Assembly (NCBI GenBank): GCA_011009095.1
Contig: VTPC01004674.1
Location: forward strand, 78,483-142,482
Direction of reading: 5' to 3'
Length of the DNA: 64,000 nt
Source of the DNA: Ignelater luminosus
Lineage: Eukaryota; Arthropoda; Insecta; Coleoptera; Elateridae
The position numbers were made by a program, and so were the translations under genes. How positions within the stretch are numbered: position 1 is the stretch's first letter; every line of letters starts with the position of its first letter. Below the pieces are notes generated by a model, which was given only the letters and a program-made list of their open reading frames with translations, made no database searches and was not told the DNA's origin. Positions 1-12,153 of this stretch are shown piece by piece.

Positions 1-1235
1 TTATTGACAAACTGCTGTGAGAACTCCAGAGACCAAAGGACCTTGCAAATTCACAACTACAATCAGGAAAAGGGTGCAATTGGCCCTGAATATAGCTTCA
101 CTTTGCATAGAGTAGAGTAATTGGGGGGGTGGGGTTTAAACCAGTGTTGTATTGCTAAATTTTGTCTTGGGTACAAGTCCGTGGTCGACATTGTCACGGG
201 GCCTGGATTGAATGAAACACCACTCTCATACGTAGGGCAAATGGTAGTTTTAAACACATGTAAAACAAAAAAAAGACAGGTGAATACTTTTTATTAAAAA
301 AAAGTAAAATAAAATAAAACGGTCATTTGACGCATTGATTTATAAAATGAACAAAGGTGATATCAATAAATCGTCTTTGTTGGATGTTTAGTTTAGAAAG
401 TTATAGTAGGTTTAATTTTTTTGTCCATAATAATTCTTTCTGGAAGAGGTTTCAAGCATTAGCGGTTTTATGGGTATTGCTGGTGTTTAATTTGCACACC
501 TGATTGAAACTGCTTGTTAGAAAAATCAGAAGAATAATTTGCATGATATTTATTTGAAGTGCGTTCAGAGCTTGAGTAATCTGGATTATATTTGTGTAAA
601 AAGAATGAAATTATTTAATTAAGGTTAAAATTATTTTCTGATTTCGGGACGATTTTCTTTTGTGGGAACAGGATTCTCCAATAGGTACAATCCCACCAAA
701 TAGGAATGAAATGTAAATAAAAGAAAAATTTACAATCACTTCTAAAATCTTAAAACTAGACGAGCGATTTTCTGTTTATATGCCATATAGCATCAGACGT
801 CTACTTGTCGTTCAAAAATAGTCCATGAACGAGTATACCTATCACATATTTCGTGAATTCAAATTTACTTTACACTTTTTAAATTTTATTTTTATAGGTA
901 TATGTTGTTCTGTTCATAACCTTTTTGTGTAAGGATTGGCCATTGTTTTGCTAAGTTGTTACATACATCCGAAATATATTCAGTTAAGGTTGGCTGTACA
1001 ATTTCTGTGCAAAAACATAAACCATGTTCCTAAACAAGAGTTAACAGGAAATAGTGTGGTGATCTCAAATGAAGTATGTTTTAAAGATATTTTTTTAATT
1101 ATTACTCATAGCAACGTTGTCACTTCTAACAACGTCAAGATTGTTTACAGGGTGAAATGTAGAATTTCCATGGCCAACCCTCACACAAAAAATCATGGAC
1201 TTCTCTACTTACCCTTGTATAAATAAAAGTATTGA
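1..1235. other. AT-rich intergenic sequence, no gene recognised
   Basis: Only short chance-like open frames occur here, including one at 936-1226 without recognisable domain features. No repeat structure was noticed. Confidence 0.6.
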
Positions 1236-1255
1236 TATAAATTAATAAATAAAAA

Positions 1256-2218
1256 GGATTCTCCAAACAGTTTTAAATGTGAAAATTGTTTAACGCACCT
1301 CTCTACAGTGTGTCCAATTTCGATGCTCACTATTGGGATCTTGGAAATTGTAAGGGATACGAGGTCGGTTAAATTAGAAAAGTTTTGGCTATTTTAGAGA
1401 TCAGTTTACTTATGCTTTTGTTTTTTCAAAAAAGTTCACGGCTTACTAGATATTTGCTAAAAACGAAATTATTTTATTTTTTTTAAAATATCTCAGGAAC
1501 GAGCCAAGTTAGAAAAGAACAGCAAAGAGAGTGTTTTAGAGAATTTATTCTGAAACAAAAAAATTATTTTCGCAATTGTCTTTTGGTTTATTTCGGCGGT
1601 GAAACGTAAATCCAAATTTTTGCTAATGGAACGCCTACTTGATTTCCATATTCCTGAACTGCACGCCTTAAATGCTTTTCAGTGATACATGGTTTGACAT
1701 AGCTATTCTTTTGTTTTACCCAGTTATGCAGTGAAAATCATTTTTCATTATAGTGTGCCATGACATGTAACACACAAAGTCGTGGAGTTTTATCAAAGAA
1801 ATTCATTTGTTATGCAAAAATTGCTAAAACAAAATAAATAAGTTTTTATGGGGCATTAGATGCTTAGTCGATGCTATCTGTGAATGCTCAGTAAATTATC
1901 TTAAAAGCGTCTTTTGTTTTGTTTTAGCAATTGTTACATAACAAATGTAATTTATCTGACAAAAACCAATGATTTTCATGTTTAAAGCCATGGCACATTA
2001 AGTGGGAAATGCTTTTTATTTATTAAAAAAAAAGATAATTTCGTTTTTAGCAAATATCTTACAATTTCCGAGATCCCAATAGTCAGCATCGAAATTGGGA
2101 CACACTGTATAGGGCAGTATGAAGTATGTAAGAATTGTAAAACATTATCCTATACTGATGAGACCAGAATAAGGTCGAAACAGATTTGTCTAGAGATACG
2201 ACTGTTTGGAGAATCCTT
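1256..2218. mobile_element. Outer element fragment with inverted ends (ggattctccaaacag)
   Basis: GGATTCTCCAAACAG starts at about 1256 and its reverse complement ends at about 2218. The inverted match extends outward into AT-rich flanks resembling TTAATA..AAAA. The sequence between these ends is mostly the palindrome MITE at 1306-2107. With the MITE removed only about 160 bp of the outer element remains. The class is unknown. Confidence 0.5.
1306..2107. mobile_element. Palindromic MITE, copy 1 (TA target site)
   Basis: It begins TA|CAGTGTGTCC and ends GGACACACTG|TA. Terminal arms (CGATGCTCACTATTGGGATC at the left, its complement at the right) extend more than 150 bp, and the inner halves are also inverted homologues around aattgctaaaac. 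It is the same element as 40342-41170 but in opposite orientation. The TA duplication and CAGTG start suit a Tc1/mariner-type nonautonomous element. It holds no coding frame. Confidence 0.85.
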
Positions 2219-4182
2219 TTATTAATATTATTATTATTTATTTATTTATATTAATACACTCCAATTGTACATATACATGTCTTAAAAGTATTGATCTTTT
2301 ATAGCTTCCTTGATTGTTTATTAAAGCTAGCTTTAGAACCTAGTGCGTCCTGAGGCGAACTCAGATTCTTATGTCCTTTCATTCCACGGTATACAACATA
2401 ACGGTAAACATTTAATCTTTTTATATTAACTATCCTATGCATGGAAACATAATTAAGCTTCCAAAATTATTATCATTGAATAATGGGACAGAACGTGGCA
2501 GTTGTTCAATTAGCATTATCTCAATTTCTTATGACATTTTCATCTTTCAGTTACTTCAGATATTTGTAAATTATCCATTTATTTCCATCGTCCAAAGAAT
2601 CTCCAAGTAATGAAGCAGCAGTTTTGTTCTCTAATTTCATTATTATGGTTTGATTATTACAACTTACATGCAAAATGCAAAACTCAAGGTTCAACTACTA
2701 AATTAAAATCTTTGCTTTTGTTAGGCAAGCTAGCACAAATGTTTACTGACTTGTTGACAAGTTTCATACAATTACAAAGTGGTCTGCACCAAACCTCTAC
2801 AGCACATTACAAAATTTCCAGTTGTGCACATAAAAATGCTGCTTTCAGTAGATGTAAACATTGAACAAAACCAAATCAAAGTATTGCAAAGTTTATTTGG
2901 CTTCATGATAACAAATACAATCAGCAAGGCCTTTATAAAGCTTTCCAAAATAGGGCAGTTTGTAAAACCTTTTGGTCATTGATAATAGAAAAGCCTGGAA
3001 TTGTGGAAAATTATCATAAAATATAATAAAATTGCAGTGTTTTTGTAGTTTACAGTAAAGAATCGCAAGTGACTATAAAAATTAATACGAGCCTTAAATA
3101 GGAATTACTTGATTGTCCAGTTTTAATATTGTTACATGTCGCTGACTACAAGTTCGTCTTTGAAATAAAACAATATCAGTGGTCTGAAGATGTATTTTAC
3201 AAAACTTTATATATGTACAAAGCTATAGCATTATTATCTATCCATTCTACTAAAAACAGAAACTACAAAAAAAAGAAAAACAACGTTTATATTAATGATA
3301 ATACCTTAATTCTAATAAAAATAAACCAAAATAATAAAAACTTACAAAAACCATGTTCGATAAAGTAGAAATGTTAAACAAAAATAAGACTACATTAAAT
3401 AGCCTTCAAATAATAAGAAAGATTTCTAAATATTTCAATTTATCGAACATTAATTTTCTTTAACATTACCCAAATATACATTATTAAAATAAGTAGTAAT
3501 CAATATTTCTCACTATATGTATATATATCAAAAACAAATGCAAAACAGAATCAAAAGTTATAATTATATATCATCAGTTATATACACATTTGACAATCTT
3601 CATTAATAACACCGTGAAAACAAAATTGTTTTTTTATGACAACATTTATTTTGAAATTAAAGGAATTCAAATTAAGTAAAAAATGTACATGTGTTATAGA
3701 ACAGGAAGAGTTTAATAAATTAGAATGACTGAATTACCATGTCACCTAAATATAAATATTGTCATAATTTATAATGGATTAAAAAAAAGAAATTCCCTAT
3801 TCCTAATTGTCATAATTTCTTTTTTTTTACACAACTGTGGTATTTTAGCATACATAACCGTATAGTTCCAATATTTATAACAATCCTGCTTAGGTATATA
3901 ACAGACACAATCTTTTACAATCAAAAAAAACTTCATTATTATCATTAGTAAGAGTAACATATTTATCTAGCATCGTATGCAGTTGTACCGATTATTTACA
4001 CTAATGTATTACTTAAGATATGATCTTTGCTAAAATACTTAGTTAAGGCAGTAAAAATGATGATTAAACACAACAAACTATAGTCTACATTATCTGGAAA
4101 ACGACTTTTTAAAAACTCTTTTACAAAGATTTTTCTCTTTTTCTTTCTCGGCGTGTTTGCAAATATTGTTAAAATAGTCAGT
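2219..4182. other. AT-rich sequence downstream of AKAP1, no gene recognised
   Basis: Two overlapping short frames (2610-2864 and 2779-2982) show no recognisable motif. The segment next to 4182 probably contains the AKAP1 3' UTR, whose end I cannot fix. Confidence 0.5.
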
Positions 4183-4188
4183 TTTATT
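4183..4188 (-). promoter_or_regulatory. Possible polyadenylation signal AATAAA
   Basis: A minus-strand AATAAA lies 13 nt beyond the AKAP1 stop codon. AATAAA is common by chance in this AT-rich DNA, so the true cleavage site may lie further downstream. Confidence 0.25.
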
Positions 4189-4201
4189 ATGTCAACTTAT
4201 T

Positions 4202-4312
4202 TTACGCATTTGCAACAACACCACCAACTGCTCCTTCAGTATTTTCAGTTTCATCAACTATCCATTCTGCATAACCTCTATTGACCAATTCTCCATTTAG
4301 GAAAACAACCCG
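4202..4312 (-). CDS. AKAP1: AKAP1 terminal coding exon 7
   Basis: It encodes residues 612-647 and the TAA stop (4204-4202). The acceptor is ACTTTTTCAG. RVVFLNGELVNRGYAEW continues the AKAP1 C-terminal strand-helix (family pattern VxxNxxLVxRGxAxW), followed by an acidic/Val tail. It is too short to be found by ORF scanning and was placed by homology and phase. Confidence 0.9.
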   Translation of the reverse strand, partial: RVVFLNGELVNRGYAEWIVDETENTEGAVGGVVANA

Positions 4313-7300
4313 CTGAAAAAGTAAACAATTATAGTAGCTACTTGAACTTCTTTATTATATAATTAATAATAAACCTAACCTAAAAAAAGTTATCTTTAAA
4401 ATCAAGGTTTAATGTTGCTGGACTCTTTTTACCAGACATTCTGGTTTTTCAATCCTACTAAAAATCAAATTTTCAAAACAGTAAAAGTTCCTTATTCATA
4501 AGTAAAAATTAACCGCAGACTGTACATAAAAGTTCACGGTCATCTTTATTCAGCATACTGTAAATATTGTGTTACTTAATTTTAAAAAGTCATTACTCAG
4601 TCGGCATGTAGCACATTGTGATGATTTATGCAGTAGGCTGTATTCCCATCTCAGTTCTGAATAAAACTTAACTAGTTGATATAGTTGGATTTTTGAGACT
4701 GTGCATACACATCACAAGGATTTATGACGTCACAATCTACTACGTTTGCATTATTCTTATAACATTATATAGGTATACAACCAAAGAATGAACAAGCGTC
4801 GATTTAAGCACGCAATATGTACACAGTAAAATCATGAATAGAAACTAGAAAAATGAAAATTCCCAGCTTTTGATGGTTTTTGCCATTTTTTACGAGAAAC
4901 GCATAAATTTTAACATAAAGGATTATTTTTACACTAAGATATTAATCGGTCTTGCAAATAAATCTAATCATAACGTGTATTATGATAGACAAAAAAATAT
5001 TTTAATGCTTTTTGAAGGTTGGCACTACGAAATTAAAAGATGGAGGCATTGATGATGTGTATGCACGGTCTCGAAAATCCAACTATAAGTGTCCCGCTTT
5101 GTTCTTGCCTAGTTGCTTAATCAGTGTTAGTTACTACATAATTAATTCAAGTTATTACCTGCAATCCAGGTATTCTAGTAGGTTAGATCAATAAGGGCTT
5201 TTTCTGAGTTCAAAGTTTGTAATGTGAGTTACATGATTTTTTCACATTGTTTCAAGGTTTTTCATTCATAAATCTTGAACAGTAAGATACTTTGGTTTGC
5301 TGTCTGCAGTGAGGTTGTAGCTGAAGTCACAAGGAATAACTTTGCTGAATATATGAACTCAAAACACTTACTCCTTGGGTTTCAAAAACAATCTCAATGT
5401 GCATTACGACATTTATTTGCAATTGGTAGGGCATTGATGGGTTGCACTGTTTTTTGTTTAAAAAAAATGAACATTTGCATTTTTAGATTCTATACTTCAA
5501 AACAAATGCTCTGACATGCAACTCGCAATTAATAGCCAATTAAATCAAAGATCAATTGATTTCTGCAATTTCTTTTCTTCAACTGATACCATCTTATTGC
5601 GCTACCACTGTTTTAAAACAGTCATTTCTCTGGTTTTTAGAAATCTGACAGTCAAGTTGGTTGGTTTCAGTGTAAAGTCAAGAAAGAGATTTTATCACAG
5701 GTAACTACAATGGTTCAAAGGTACATCGACAAAATTTGATTTTCCAAAATATATCTTAGTGTTCACAAGCTATGGATGAAAAACTTTGAGACAAGGTGAA
5801 AAAATCATGTAACTCATATAATGAACTTTGAACTTAGAAAAAAATACTTATTTAAGCTAACCTAGCAGGATTCCTGGAGAAATAGACTGTGATTTTGGTC
5901 AGATATCTTCGATTTCCACTGATAAATCCTATTTCAGAACCTTCACACCTCATCTTGAGGTGGTGTGTAATTAGTGGCTTGTAGTTTTTGTTACCATCAC
6001 AATGTGTCAAATTGCACAAATTTTCTCAACAATTGACATTCTACAACACATTTTAAACCTTTTTATGATATTTTCAACTTTAGACAATTACACATAACAT
6101 AACCTATAAAATGCATACGAAAATTTTGCCACGAACAGAATTAATGCAATTTGTAGAAGGTATACAGTGAAGAGCATTGAAAAGAAACAGTATCAGTGCA
6201 GATATGCTTTGCTTGTAATCATTAAATATGAACCTAACAGCAGCTCACTCTTAACACTTTAAACTTCTTTAGTAAATATGTGGCGAGGTTATTGTCAATC
6301 GATAAAGTTTCTGATTTTTTTAATTTTATTTGCTGGCTGTTCAATTTGATAATTAATGAGGTCTTACAGCCATATATTTGAAACAATTCGATTAAATACT
6401 ATGTATGCTTCCTTATTACCATGTTTCACTAACTAACTAACCATAAAATGAAACTCTATAATGGAAATAGGTTGTAGAAATTAATTTTTCACGTATGTGT
6501 TTGATATCATTTAAAGATCTGCAGTCTTTTCATTTTCCAGTTTAAGATCCTACATTTGTATTTTGCACATGGAAGTTATATTGTCGATTACATAAATAAA
6601 ATTAAAGCAAAACAATTCTTAGAAAAACCCCGAAAAAGTTAAGTGTAATAGAAAGTTTTTTGCATTTAAATTTCTGAATGGGACTAAAATATAATTTGTT
6701 TGGGTGGGCATCAAGGTTGGTGCAGTGAGTGTGCCCACCCAGTCCCCTCTGTAGTTACATCCTTGTATTTTGCATAAACACTGACTAATACAAATCTGTT
6801 ATCTAGTCACATTCTAAACACGTCCGAGCCGATACTGAAAGTGAGGTTAACTGTTTATAACTGTGTATATAATCAAGCTTGAAACCAATAGTTTTAGTTC
6901 ATCACTGAAATATTTTTAAAATCATAAAAAATGTTTCAATTTCAAAACTGTTTTAATTTCAACAACAAAATGCAAAAAAATATATATAACTAGAAAATAA
7001 TGTTAACTCACCTGAGGGGGAAGTACTACATAAATCAGTACTAAAGGAATTTCATCCTCTGTATAATTAACTATTTGTGTATAAATTATAGATCCTCTAG
7101 TAAGATCTGCTACTAATTTAAATGCATCTTCAGACCATTCCACTTCTTCTCCTAAAAAACAAAAATTATAATGAAAAAGAAAGCGAAATGATAAAATCAA
7201 TTTTTACCTCCTTTTGGCCTAATATTTGATAGGTAACATTCTGAGGCTTGGAAAGGTAATAATAGGAAATCTGCTCGTATCTGTCTCAAATCAGAATTTT

Positions 7301-10300
7301 TAATATTAGCATAACCACCATAATCTAAGAATTTAACGTATGACGTTTCTGTATCATTATCTGGTGATAATACTAATGCTCTGTACCATGCTCCAAGTGA
7401 ATATGCAGCACAAATGGGATTTTCTACAATAATATAGATTAATTTAAAAAATCGTAAAAAGTTAAAATTACCAAAGAAATAACCTACCTGGCATTGGATT
7501 TGGCAACATAGGTGAATTAGCATCTGCGTAACATGCATTCATAAAACCACTTAGAATGTTAAGATTGGGAAAAGTAGGGTGCGTTGGTTGTTGTAAGAAT
7601 AAATGGTTTGGTGCAACCATACAACTAACAATTGTATCATTATTAATACCTTCTACTAACCTTATCTGAAAAAATAAAAAGTAGAATCAGCTTGACAATA
7701 TTTTCTTGCAAGAAAAGAATCTACTTACACACACATGTTGAGAAATAAGAGGAACTGTAGTTACTGGATGAAGGAACGACACTTGCTCAAGTGTCAATTC
7801 GGGATATCGTTTTAAAGGGAATTTATTCCTAATTAATTCTAAAGCGTGATCTATTTCTGCTTGTGTACCTACGACAATAAATATTTATGTTCAGTAAACA
7901 ATAATAATTCAATAACAATTTATAAATAATAAAACTTACCTTCGATGGCACAAATCTTCAATGAATTAGTTTCAGGGTGCTTCTTAATTAAAATTTGTGC
8001 ATGTGATTTAGTCTTGATCTGTAAAATGCTGCTTCCATATTTACCTATTAGTTTACCAACAAGGTTTTGTGGAATTATAAATTGATATATGATAGGTAAC
8101 ACTACATCGCCTGATATTGAACCATCTCCTGCTGGTGTACGCGATGGAGGAGTGGCTACTTCACTACAACCCTTACCACTATCGCTTGAACCCTGTAGAG
8201 TAAAAGAATAAATTACTAATAATGTTAGCATAGTAGTAACAATATTGTGTTACGCAACAATTTTGCAAATGAGAGTATCCGAGACATACACAAAGGTGTA
8301 TTCACTCATTATTTCCTGACGAGTTCATAACATTAACTGCAATCTAGAGATACAATAGTAAATGCTCATAAGTATTTTGGGATATCAAAATATCATAAAA
8401 TTCTATTGTCAAGTGGTAAAAAAGAGAAAGTTAGTTGTTTAGTTTGGAGATCAATTTATTAAGATCAAATATCTCTGTGACAAGTAAAAAAAAAAGAATA
8501 AAAAAGAAGGTAAATGCAGAATGACAGGGAATTATATAAACAACATGGAAAAATAACTTTGCGATTGCTTTTTGTTTCACTACAAAGATACACCACAGAC
8601 TTGCTCTGTTTGATTCTGATAGCTTTGAATGTTTTTTTCATGATACAAGTTTACACATAGTTATCCCTTTGTTTTTAGATGTTATTAAACGGAACTTATC
8701 TTTTCTGTTGTGCTTAATTACGACACTAATCTTGTACAACACTAATGCATTTTTATTAAATGGAGGTTTTCTGTTAAGAGAAATTTAGTAAAATCAAAGT
8801 ATGTTTTTAAGAAATTCCATTGAACAAAGGTATGAGTAAGTAATAATCAACAGAATTGTTTAGAAAATGAAATAATGTCTTCGAAAAATAAATTTGAAAA
8901 TAGTGCAGAAGAATTCTCTTGCCATATAGAAATATATTTAATTACTTCAGTTTACAACACTGATGTTACCAGTGATAAAGTTAAGTATAAACAGTTGTTG
9001 TTTTCCATGTTCAGTTCACTTATATTATTAAAACATCATACTTAAACATTTCCGAAATACCTTTGGCTACTATAATTAATTAGCAGTCACGAATTAAAAG
9101 TTACAAACTTTCCAAAAATAGGAATTTCAAACAAGTAACAGAGGTTATGTTTACAAAACATTGAAATGTTATTTTAGATGTTACCAAGTGGCAAACAATA
9201 TGCAACTGTGGTGGGGGTAGAGATTAGTTATAGTGACATCATAGTCTAGTGGGAAATAAGAATAACTCTTTAATGTTTTTCCAGTGAATTACTGAAAACA
9301 AGTTTCAGAAAAATTAGGAAGGTTTTATGAAAGTTGTCACTTTTTGTACGGTGAAAAGTACCTACTCACGGTGTTTTAGGAAATTTGTTCTGAACGATCG
9401 GGTTTCAACACGATTATAACCTAAGCATTCGTTAATTCGACACGGTTTACTACCCAGCATTTGAAAAACTACAGAACTGTAACCAGGGTGCTTATCCAGT
9501 CAGTTTAAAGTAACCTTGGTCGATGTAGTACTAAATTGTAACGTTTGTGAGGTTAGAAAGTTCAAGATTCAAAAACATCAAGGAATTTATGCACGTAATT
9601 GTTTCAGCATGGATTAAAAACAAAAGATTGTAGCTATTGCTGCTGGTTTCCTTTTCTCTGGCGACTCTGAAAATGATGGAGAGAATATTATCGTTGTTGC
9701 TCATCAATTTAAAAAATGAGAAAACATAAAAACTGTTTGGAAAATGTGGGTATCACTCTATTAACCTGCTGATGTTAGATGAGCTGGGTATATTACCAGG
9801 TGGATTTCCGAAAACGCCTTAAGTGACTGAGAAATTCGAATTTGTTACAGTAGGTGTGATCTTTTCACCTTAGGAAAAGTGACAGTTGAAGTGAAAAAGT
9901 CTTCACATTGGAAAAATGCAATTTTGTAACAGTGAAAGTTGGTCACAGCAGAGTTCAACAGAAACAAAATCAAAACCAAAATAACCCTATCATGTTTACA
10001 TCATTAGAATCGTGACAACAAGAGCTATTCAAAACAATTTTCAATTGTTTTTCCGCCTATTTAAAAAATGAGGCTGATGATGGTTACTTGAAACCAAAAC
10101 GTTGTACAGGAATTTTGCTAGCGTATTTTAATAGAGAACAAAAAGTGGCAATGGAAAAGTGGTTTTAGTTTTCCAATATCTCTTCAAATAAAGGAAAGAA
10201 AAAATAATAACAAAAATCGAGAAATCTTTTTTTTTAAATATCTCTAAAACTATCCAAGACATCTAGATTTTGCAAAAGCCAACAAAAAGGTCCTATAAAT

Positions 10301-12109
10301 AGCCAAATTTCATCCCAGTTAATTGATCCTGTATTTCTTACTGTTTCCAAGATCCCCATGCTGTGCATCCTTAACCTGGGACACATTGTTTATGGAAATC
10401 ACAGTATGCTCTAGTTAATTTCTTTCAACTAACTTCATACATCCATTCATGTGTTTGATGATTTCAGTCTACTTCTACTTTGCATTATCATCTAATACTA
10501 TAATGAATAAGGTTTTGGTGGTTTTGTTGACGCCTGAACAGACATCAATGGCAACATCAACAAAACAATAGCAGATATTTTCTAGGTAGAGAATTTAATT
10601 TTCAAGAATATGAAATCAAACAAACAAGTTAGAAACTGATAGTATGTGTAAACAGTTATAGGTTAGATTGATAGATCATTCTAATTTACCTTTACAAATG
10701 AATGTCTTTGTCTCGAAATGACCATACTGGTACTACTTTCAATATCAAGGCATACTAGAAATCCCAGAACTGTCAGGTCAAAATAATGTATAATGGAGGA
10801 TTTATTTATTTAGTTGGGAAACTTCCTGCATTACTGCAATGGGTCAGTCTGTGTTTGCATCTGCTCTTCTGGATCAACAACAATTTATATAAATCTCGAA
10901 CTACTTCAGAAAGTCTATAAATGTTTTTTTAGAAATAATCAGTTGTTGTTTAGTGGTGTCTCAATGGTTTGACCAGTGAGGTCATAGCTTACTTGACCAT
11001 ACATTTTTTAGACAACCATATGTAAAGTATCAATCAATTTGAAATAAAAAGATTATCGATGTGTGTCATATACACGACAAAATGAAATTAAATAGCACTA
11101 GTACCAAAAGTAAGTATTTGGAACCAATCATGGAATTTAAATTATTATTTTATCACATCAAAAACAATCTGAATAAAAATATAAAAATAAAAAGGCTACT
11201 CACTTCACTATGACTATCAGAAATGCTGCTTAATGAGGGACTTGCTAACATAACATCCGCTGGACTGTGATTAGCTGAATCACGTTCACTACTTTGTCTT
11301 TGAATATCATGTTCATTTGCTGCTGCACTAGTCGTAACTTCAGTTTTCTTCTCTTGTGGCGAACAAGCTTCTTTCGTATCTATTTTTAGAGAACTGATCT
11401 TCTTCTCTATAGAACCAACAGTTACAACATCTTTTTGAGCCATTTCAGTCTTATTATTAGCACTATTATTGTTTGTTCGTCTACTATTATTATTATTTAT
11501 GCTGTTATTGTTATTATTATTTGCTGATGGCGATTTGATTGGTGTCTTGTTTTCAGCTTTTCTACTACTCTTATCTTCTTTCCTTACACTTCCCGTTTTT
11601 CTAGGGGAAGCTTTTTGTAACGTAATTCTTTGATTACTTTCTTTCTTAGGTGTGTTACCTGTAATTTTTAAATTTGGTTTCTGCGGAGCAGGCGATTTTG
11701 GCTGCGAATTTGACTTTGCAGCGTCTTTTCTTTTACTGTAAAATTCTACAGAATTTTTCATTGATTTGATTTTCTCTATTTCCAAATCCAGGTCTTCGTC
11801 TGATATTATAATCTGGCTTGATTTTGCCGATTTAAGTTCTGGTGGAAATATGATATCGATGGGAGCAGAATCGACTCCCGATAATGAACGCGAAAACGTC
11901 TTTGGCGAAGACGACGAAACAGGCTTGTCTGAAGCCTCGGCTTCACGTAATTCTTGATCAAGACTCTTTTCCACTTGATCAGTTGGCTCTATTCGCCCAG
12001 GGTCACTTCGTGCTTCTACTCTTTTTCTTTTGAACCACAAATAACTGAGTAAAACTGCAATTGGTAACGTAGTCCACACTAACAAGTGACGAGAATGAGA
12101 CGGCGCCAT
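4202..12109 (-). CDS. AKAP1: AKAP1: mitochondrial A-kinase anchor protein with KH and Tudor domains (7 coding exons)
   Basis: Joined exons 12109-11204, 8192-7940, 7868-7729, 7665-7488, 7423-7208, 7151-7012 and 4312-4202 give 647 residues plus stop. Every junction is GT-AG and the phases match (0,1,0,1,1,0). Seen: a hydrophobic anchor at about residues 9-26 followed by a basic KRKR; a long polar, low-complexity region with an Asn-rich run at 197-219; SSDSGKG at 304-310; a KH domain at about 333-405 with the GxxG loop GKYG at 352-355; and a Tudor domain at about 440-610 containing FLDYGGY (524-530) and LRQIRADF. This order is diagnostic of AKAP1, which anchors PKA at the outer mitochondrial membrane and binds RNA and translation factors (family knowledge). 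I could not place the PKA-binding helix with confidence. An in-frame TAA lies two codons upstream of the ATG, fixing the start. The reading frame is intact, so the gene is probably functional. Confidence 0.93.
4682..5085. mobile_element. MITE with about 35-bp inverted repeats in AKAP1 intron 6
   Basis: The left end TAGTTGGATTTTTGAGACTG (4682) is inverted at the right end (GTCTCGAAAATCCAACTA, to 5085), with the arm continuing through GTGCATACACATCA. TA flanks both sides (4680-4681 and 5086-5087), so it is 404 bp with a TA target duplication, Tc1/mariner-like. No coding capacity. Confidence 0.75.
5166..5877. mobile_element. Fold-back element with about 140-bp inverted arms in AKAP1 intron 6
   Basis: The left arm at 5166-5300 (ccaggtattctagtaggtta, then gagttcaaagtttg, gagttacatgattttttcac) recurs as the reverse complement at about 5735-5877 with scattered substitutions and small indels. 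The central ~430 bp has no clear coding frame. No target duplication is obvious at the ccagg boundary, so the true ends may lie slightly further out. It was not matched to a superfamily. Confidence 0.75.
7012..7151 (-). CDS. AKAP1: AKAP1 coding exon 6 (Tudor C-terminal half)
   Basis: It completes Gly565 and encodes residues 566-611, including WSEDAFKLVADL and the strand pair around NYTEDEIPLVLIYV. It ends on a Gln codon with donor GTGAGT at 7011-7006. It is followed by the 2.7-kb last intron. Confidence 0.92.
7208..7423 (-). CDS. AKAP1: AKAP1 coding exon 5 (Tudor core)
   Basis: It completes Glu493, encodes residues 494-564 and supplies the first base of codon 565. It carries the canonical Tudor core: AWYRALV, then VKFLDYGGY with the aromatic-cage Tyr residues, then LRQIRADFLLLPFQASE. 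The donor GTAAAA is weaker than the others, but it is the only site giving a phase-compatible join into exon 6. Confidence 0.93.
7488..7665 (-). CDS. AKAP1: AKAP1 coding exon 4 (start of extended Tudor domain)
   Basis: It encodes residues 434-492 plus one base. The phrase HLFLQQPTHPTFPNL followed by MNACY matches the beta-strand lead-in of AKAP1 extended Tudor domains. The acceptor is TTTTTTCAG and the donor is GTAGGT. Confidence 0.92.
7729..7868 (-). CDS. AKAP1: AKAP1 coding exon 3 (KH C-terminal helix and linker)
   Basis: It completes the split Gly codon 387 and encodes residues 388-433. The opening TQAEIDHALELIRNKFP is the last KH helix, and RYPEL plus a Pro/Thr linker leads to the Tudor region. 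The donor GTAAGT is at 7728-7723. Confidence 0.92.
7940..8192 (-). CDS. AKAP1: AKAP1 coding exon 2 (KH domain, N-terminal part)
   Basis: It encodes residues 303-386 plus the first base of codon 387. The acceptor is CTACAG with a T-rich tract; the donor GTAAGT is at 7939-7934. It begins with the SSDSGKG/SEV segment that precedes the KH domain in AKAP1 proteins, then most of a type I KH fold including LVGKLIGKYGSSI. Confidence 0.93.
9952..10391 (+). mobile_element. Transposon fragment in AKAP1 intron 1, related to 52362-52716
   Basis: Shared landmarks in the same order are CCAAAATAACCC, tcatgtttacat, ATTAGAATCGTGACA, TTTTCAATTGTTTTTCC, GAGAACAAAAAGTGGCAATG and GATCCCCATGCTGTGCATCC, ending in GGGACACATTGT. 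The terminal part resembles TIR-type ends ending in ACACTGTATA. It has no coding frame. Confidence 0.7.
11204..12109 (-). CDS. AKAP1: AKAP1 coding exon 1 (N-terminal anchor and disordered region)
   Basis: This exon encodes residues 1-302: the mitochondrial anchor, then a Ser/Lys/Asn-rich region without globular domains. The Asn run (about 197-219) comes from AAT/AAC triplet expansion, so its length may vary between individuals. The donor follows a complete Glu codon as GTGAGT (11203-11198). Reading past it gives a Phe/Ile/Leu tail with no AKAP1 character, which supports splicing here. A charged stretch at residues 103-118 (DEDLDLEIEKIKSMKN begins there) could form an amphipathic helix, but calling it the PKA RII-binding site would be a guess. 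Confidence 0.93.
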
Positions 12110-12153
12110 ATCTTAGGAGATCCACGATTGAATCCTTTACAAGTAACGCGCTC
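12110..12153 (-). other. AKAP1: AKAP1 5' UTR part of first coding exon
   Basis: A likely 3' splice site (TTTTGTTACAG, plus-strand ctgtaac at 12154-12160) lies just upstream of the ATG. The 44-nt leader contains an in-frame TAA two codons before the ATG, and the ATG context has G at -3 and +4. An upstream noncoding exon is therefore expected. Confidence 0.6.

Noticed and set aside
2610-2982. Two overlapping plus-strand frames as a small gene
   Set aside because: Different frames over the same bases, no motif, and no splice or repeat context.
11766-11957. 63-codon plus-strand frame
   Set aside because: Antisense shadow of AKAP1 exon 1.
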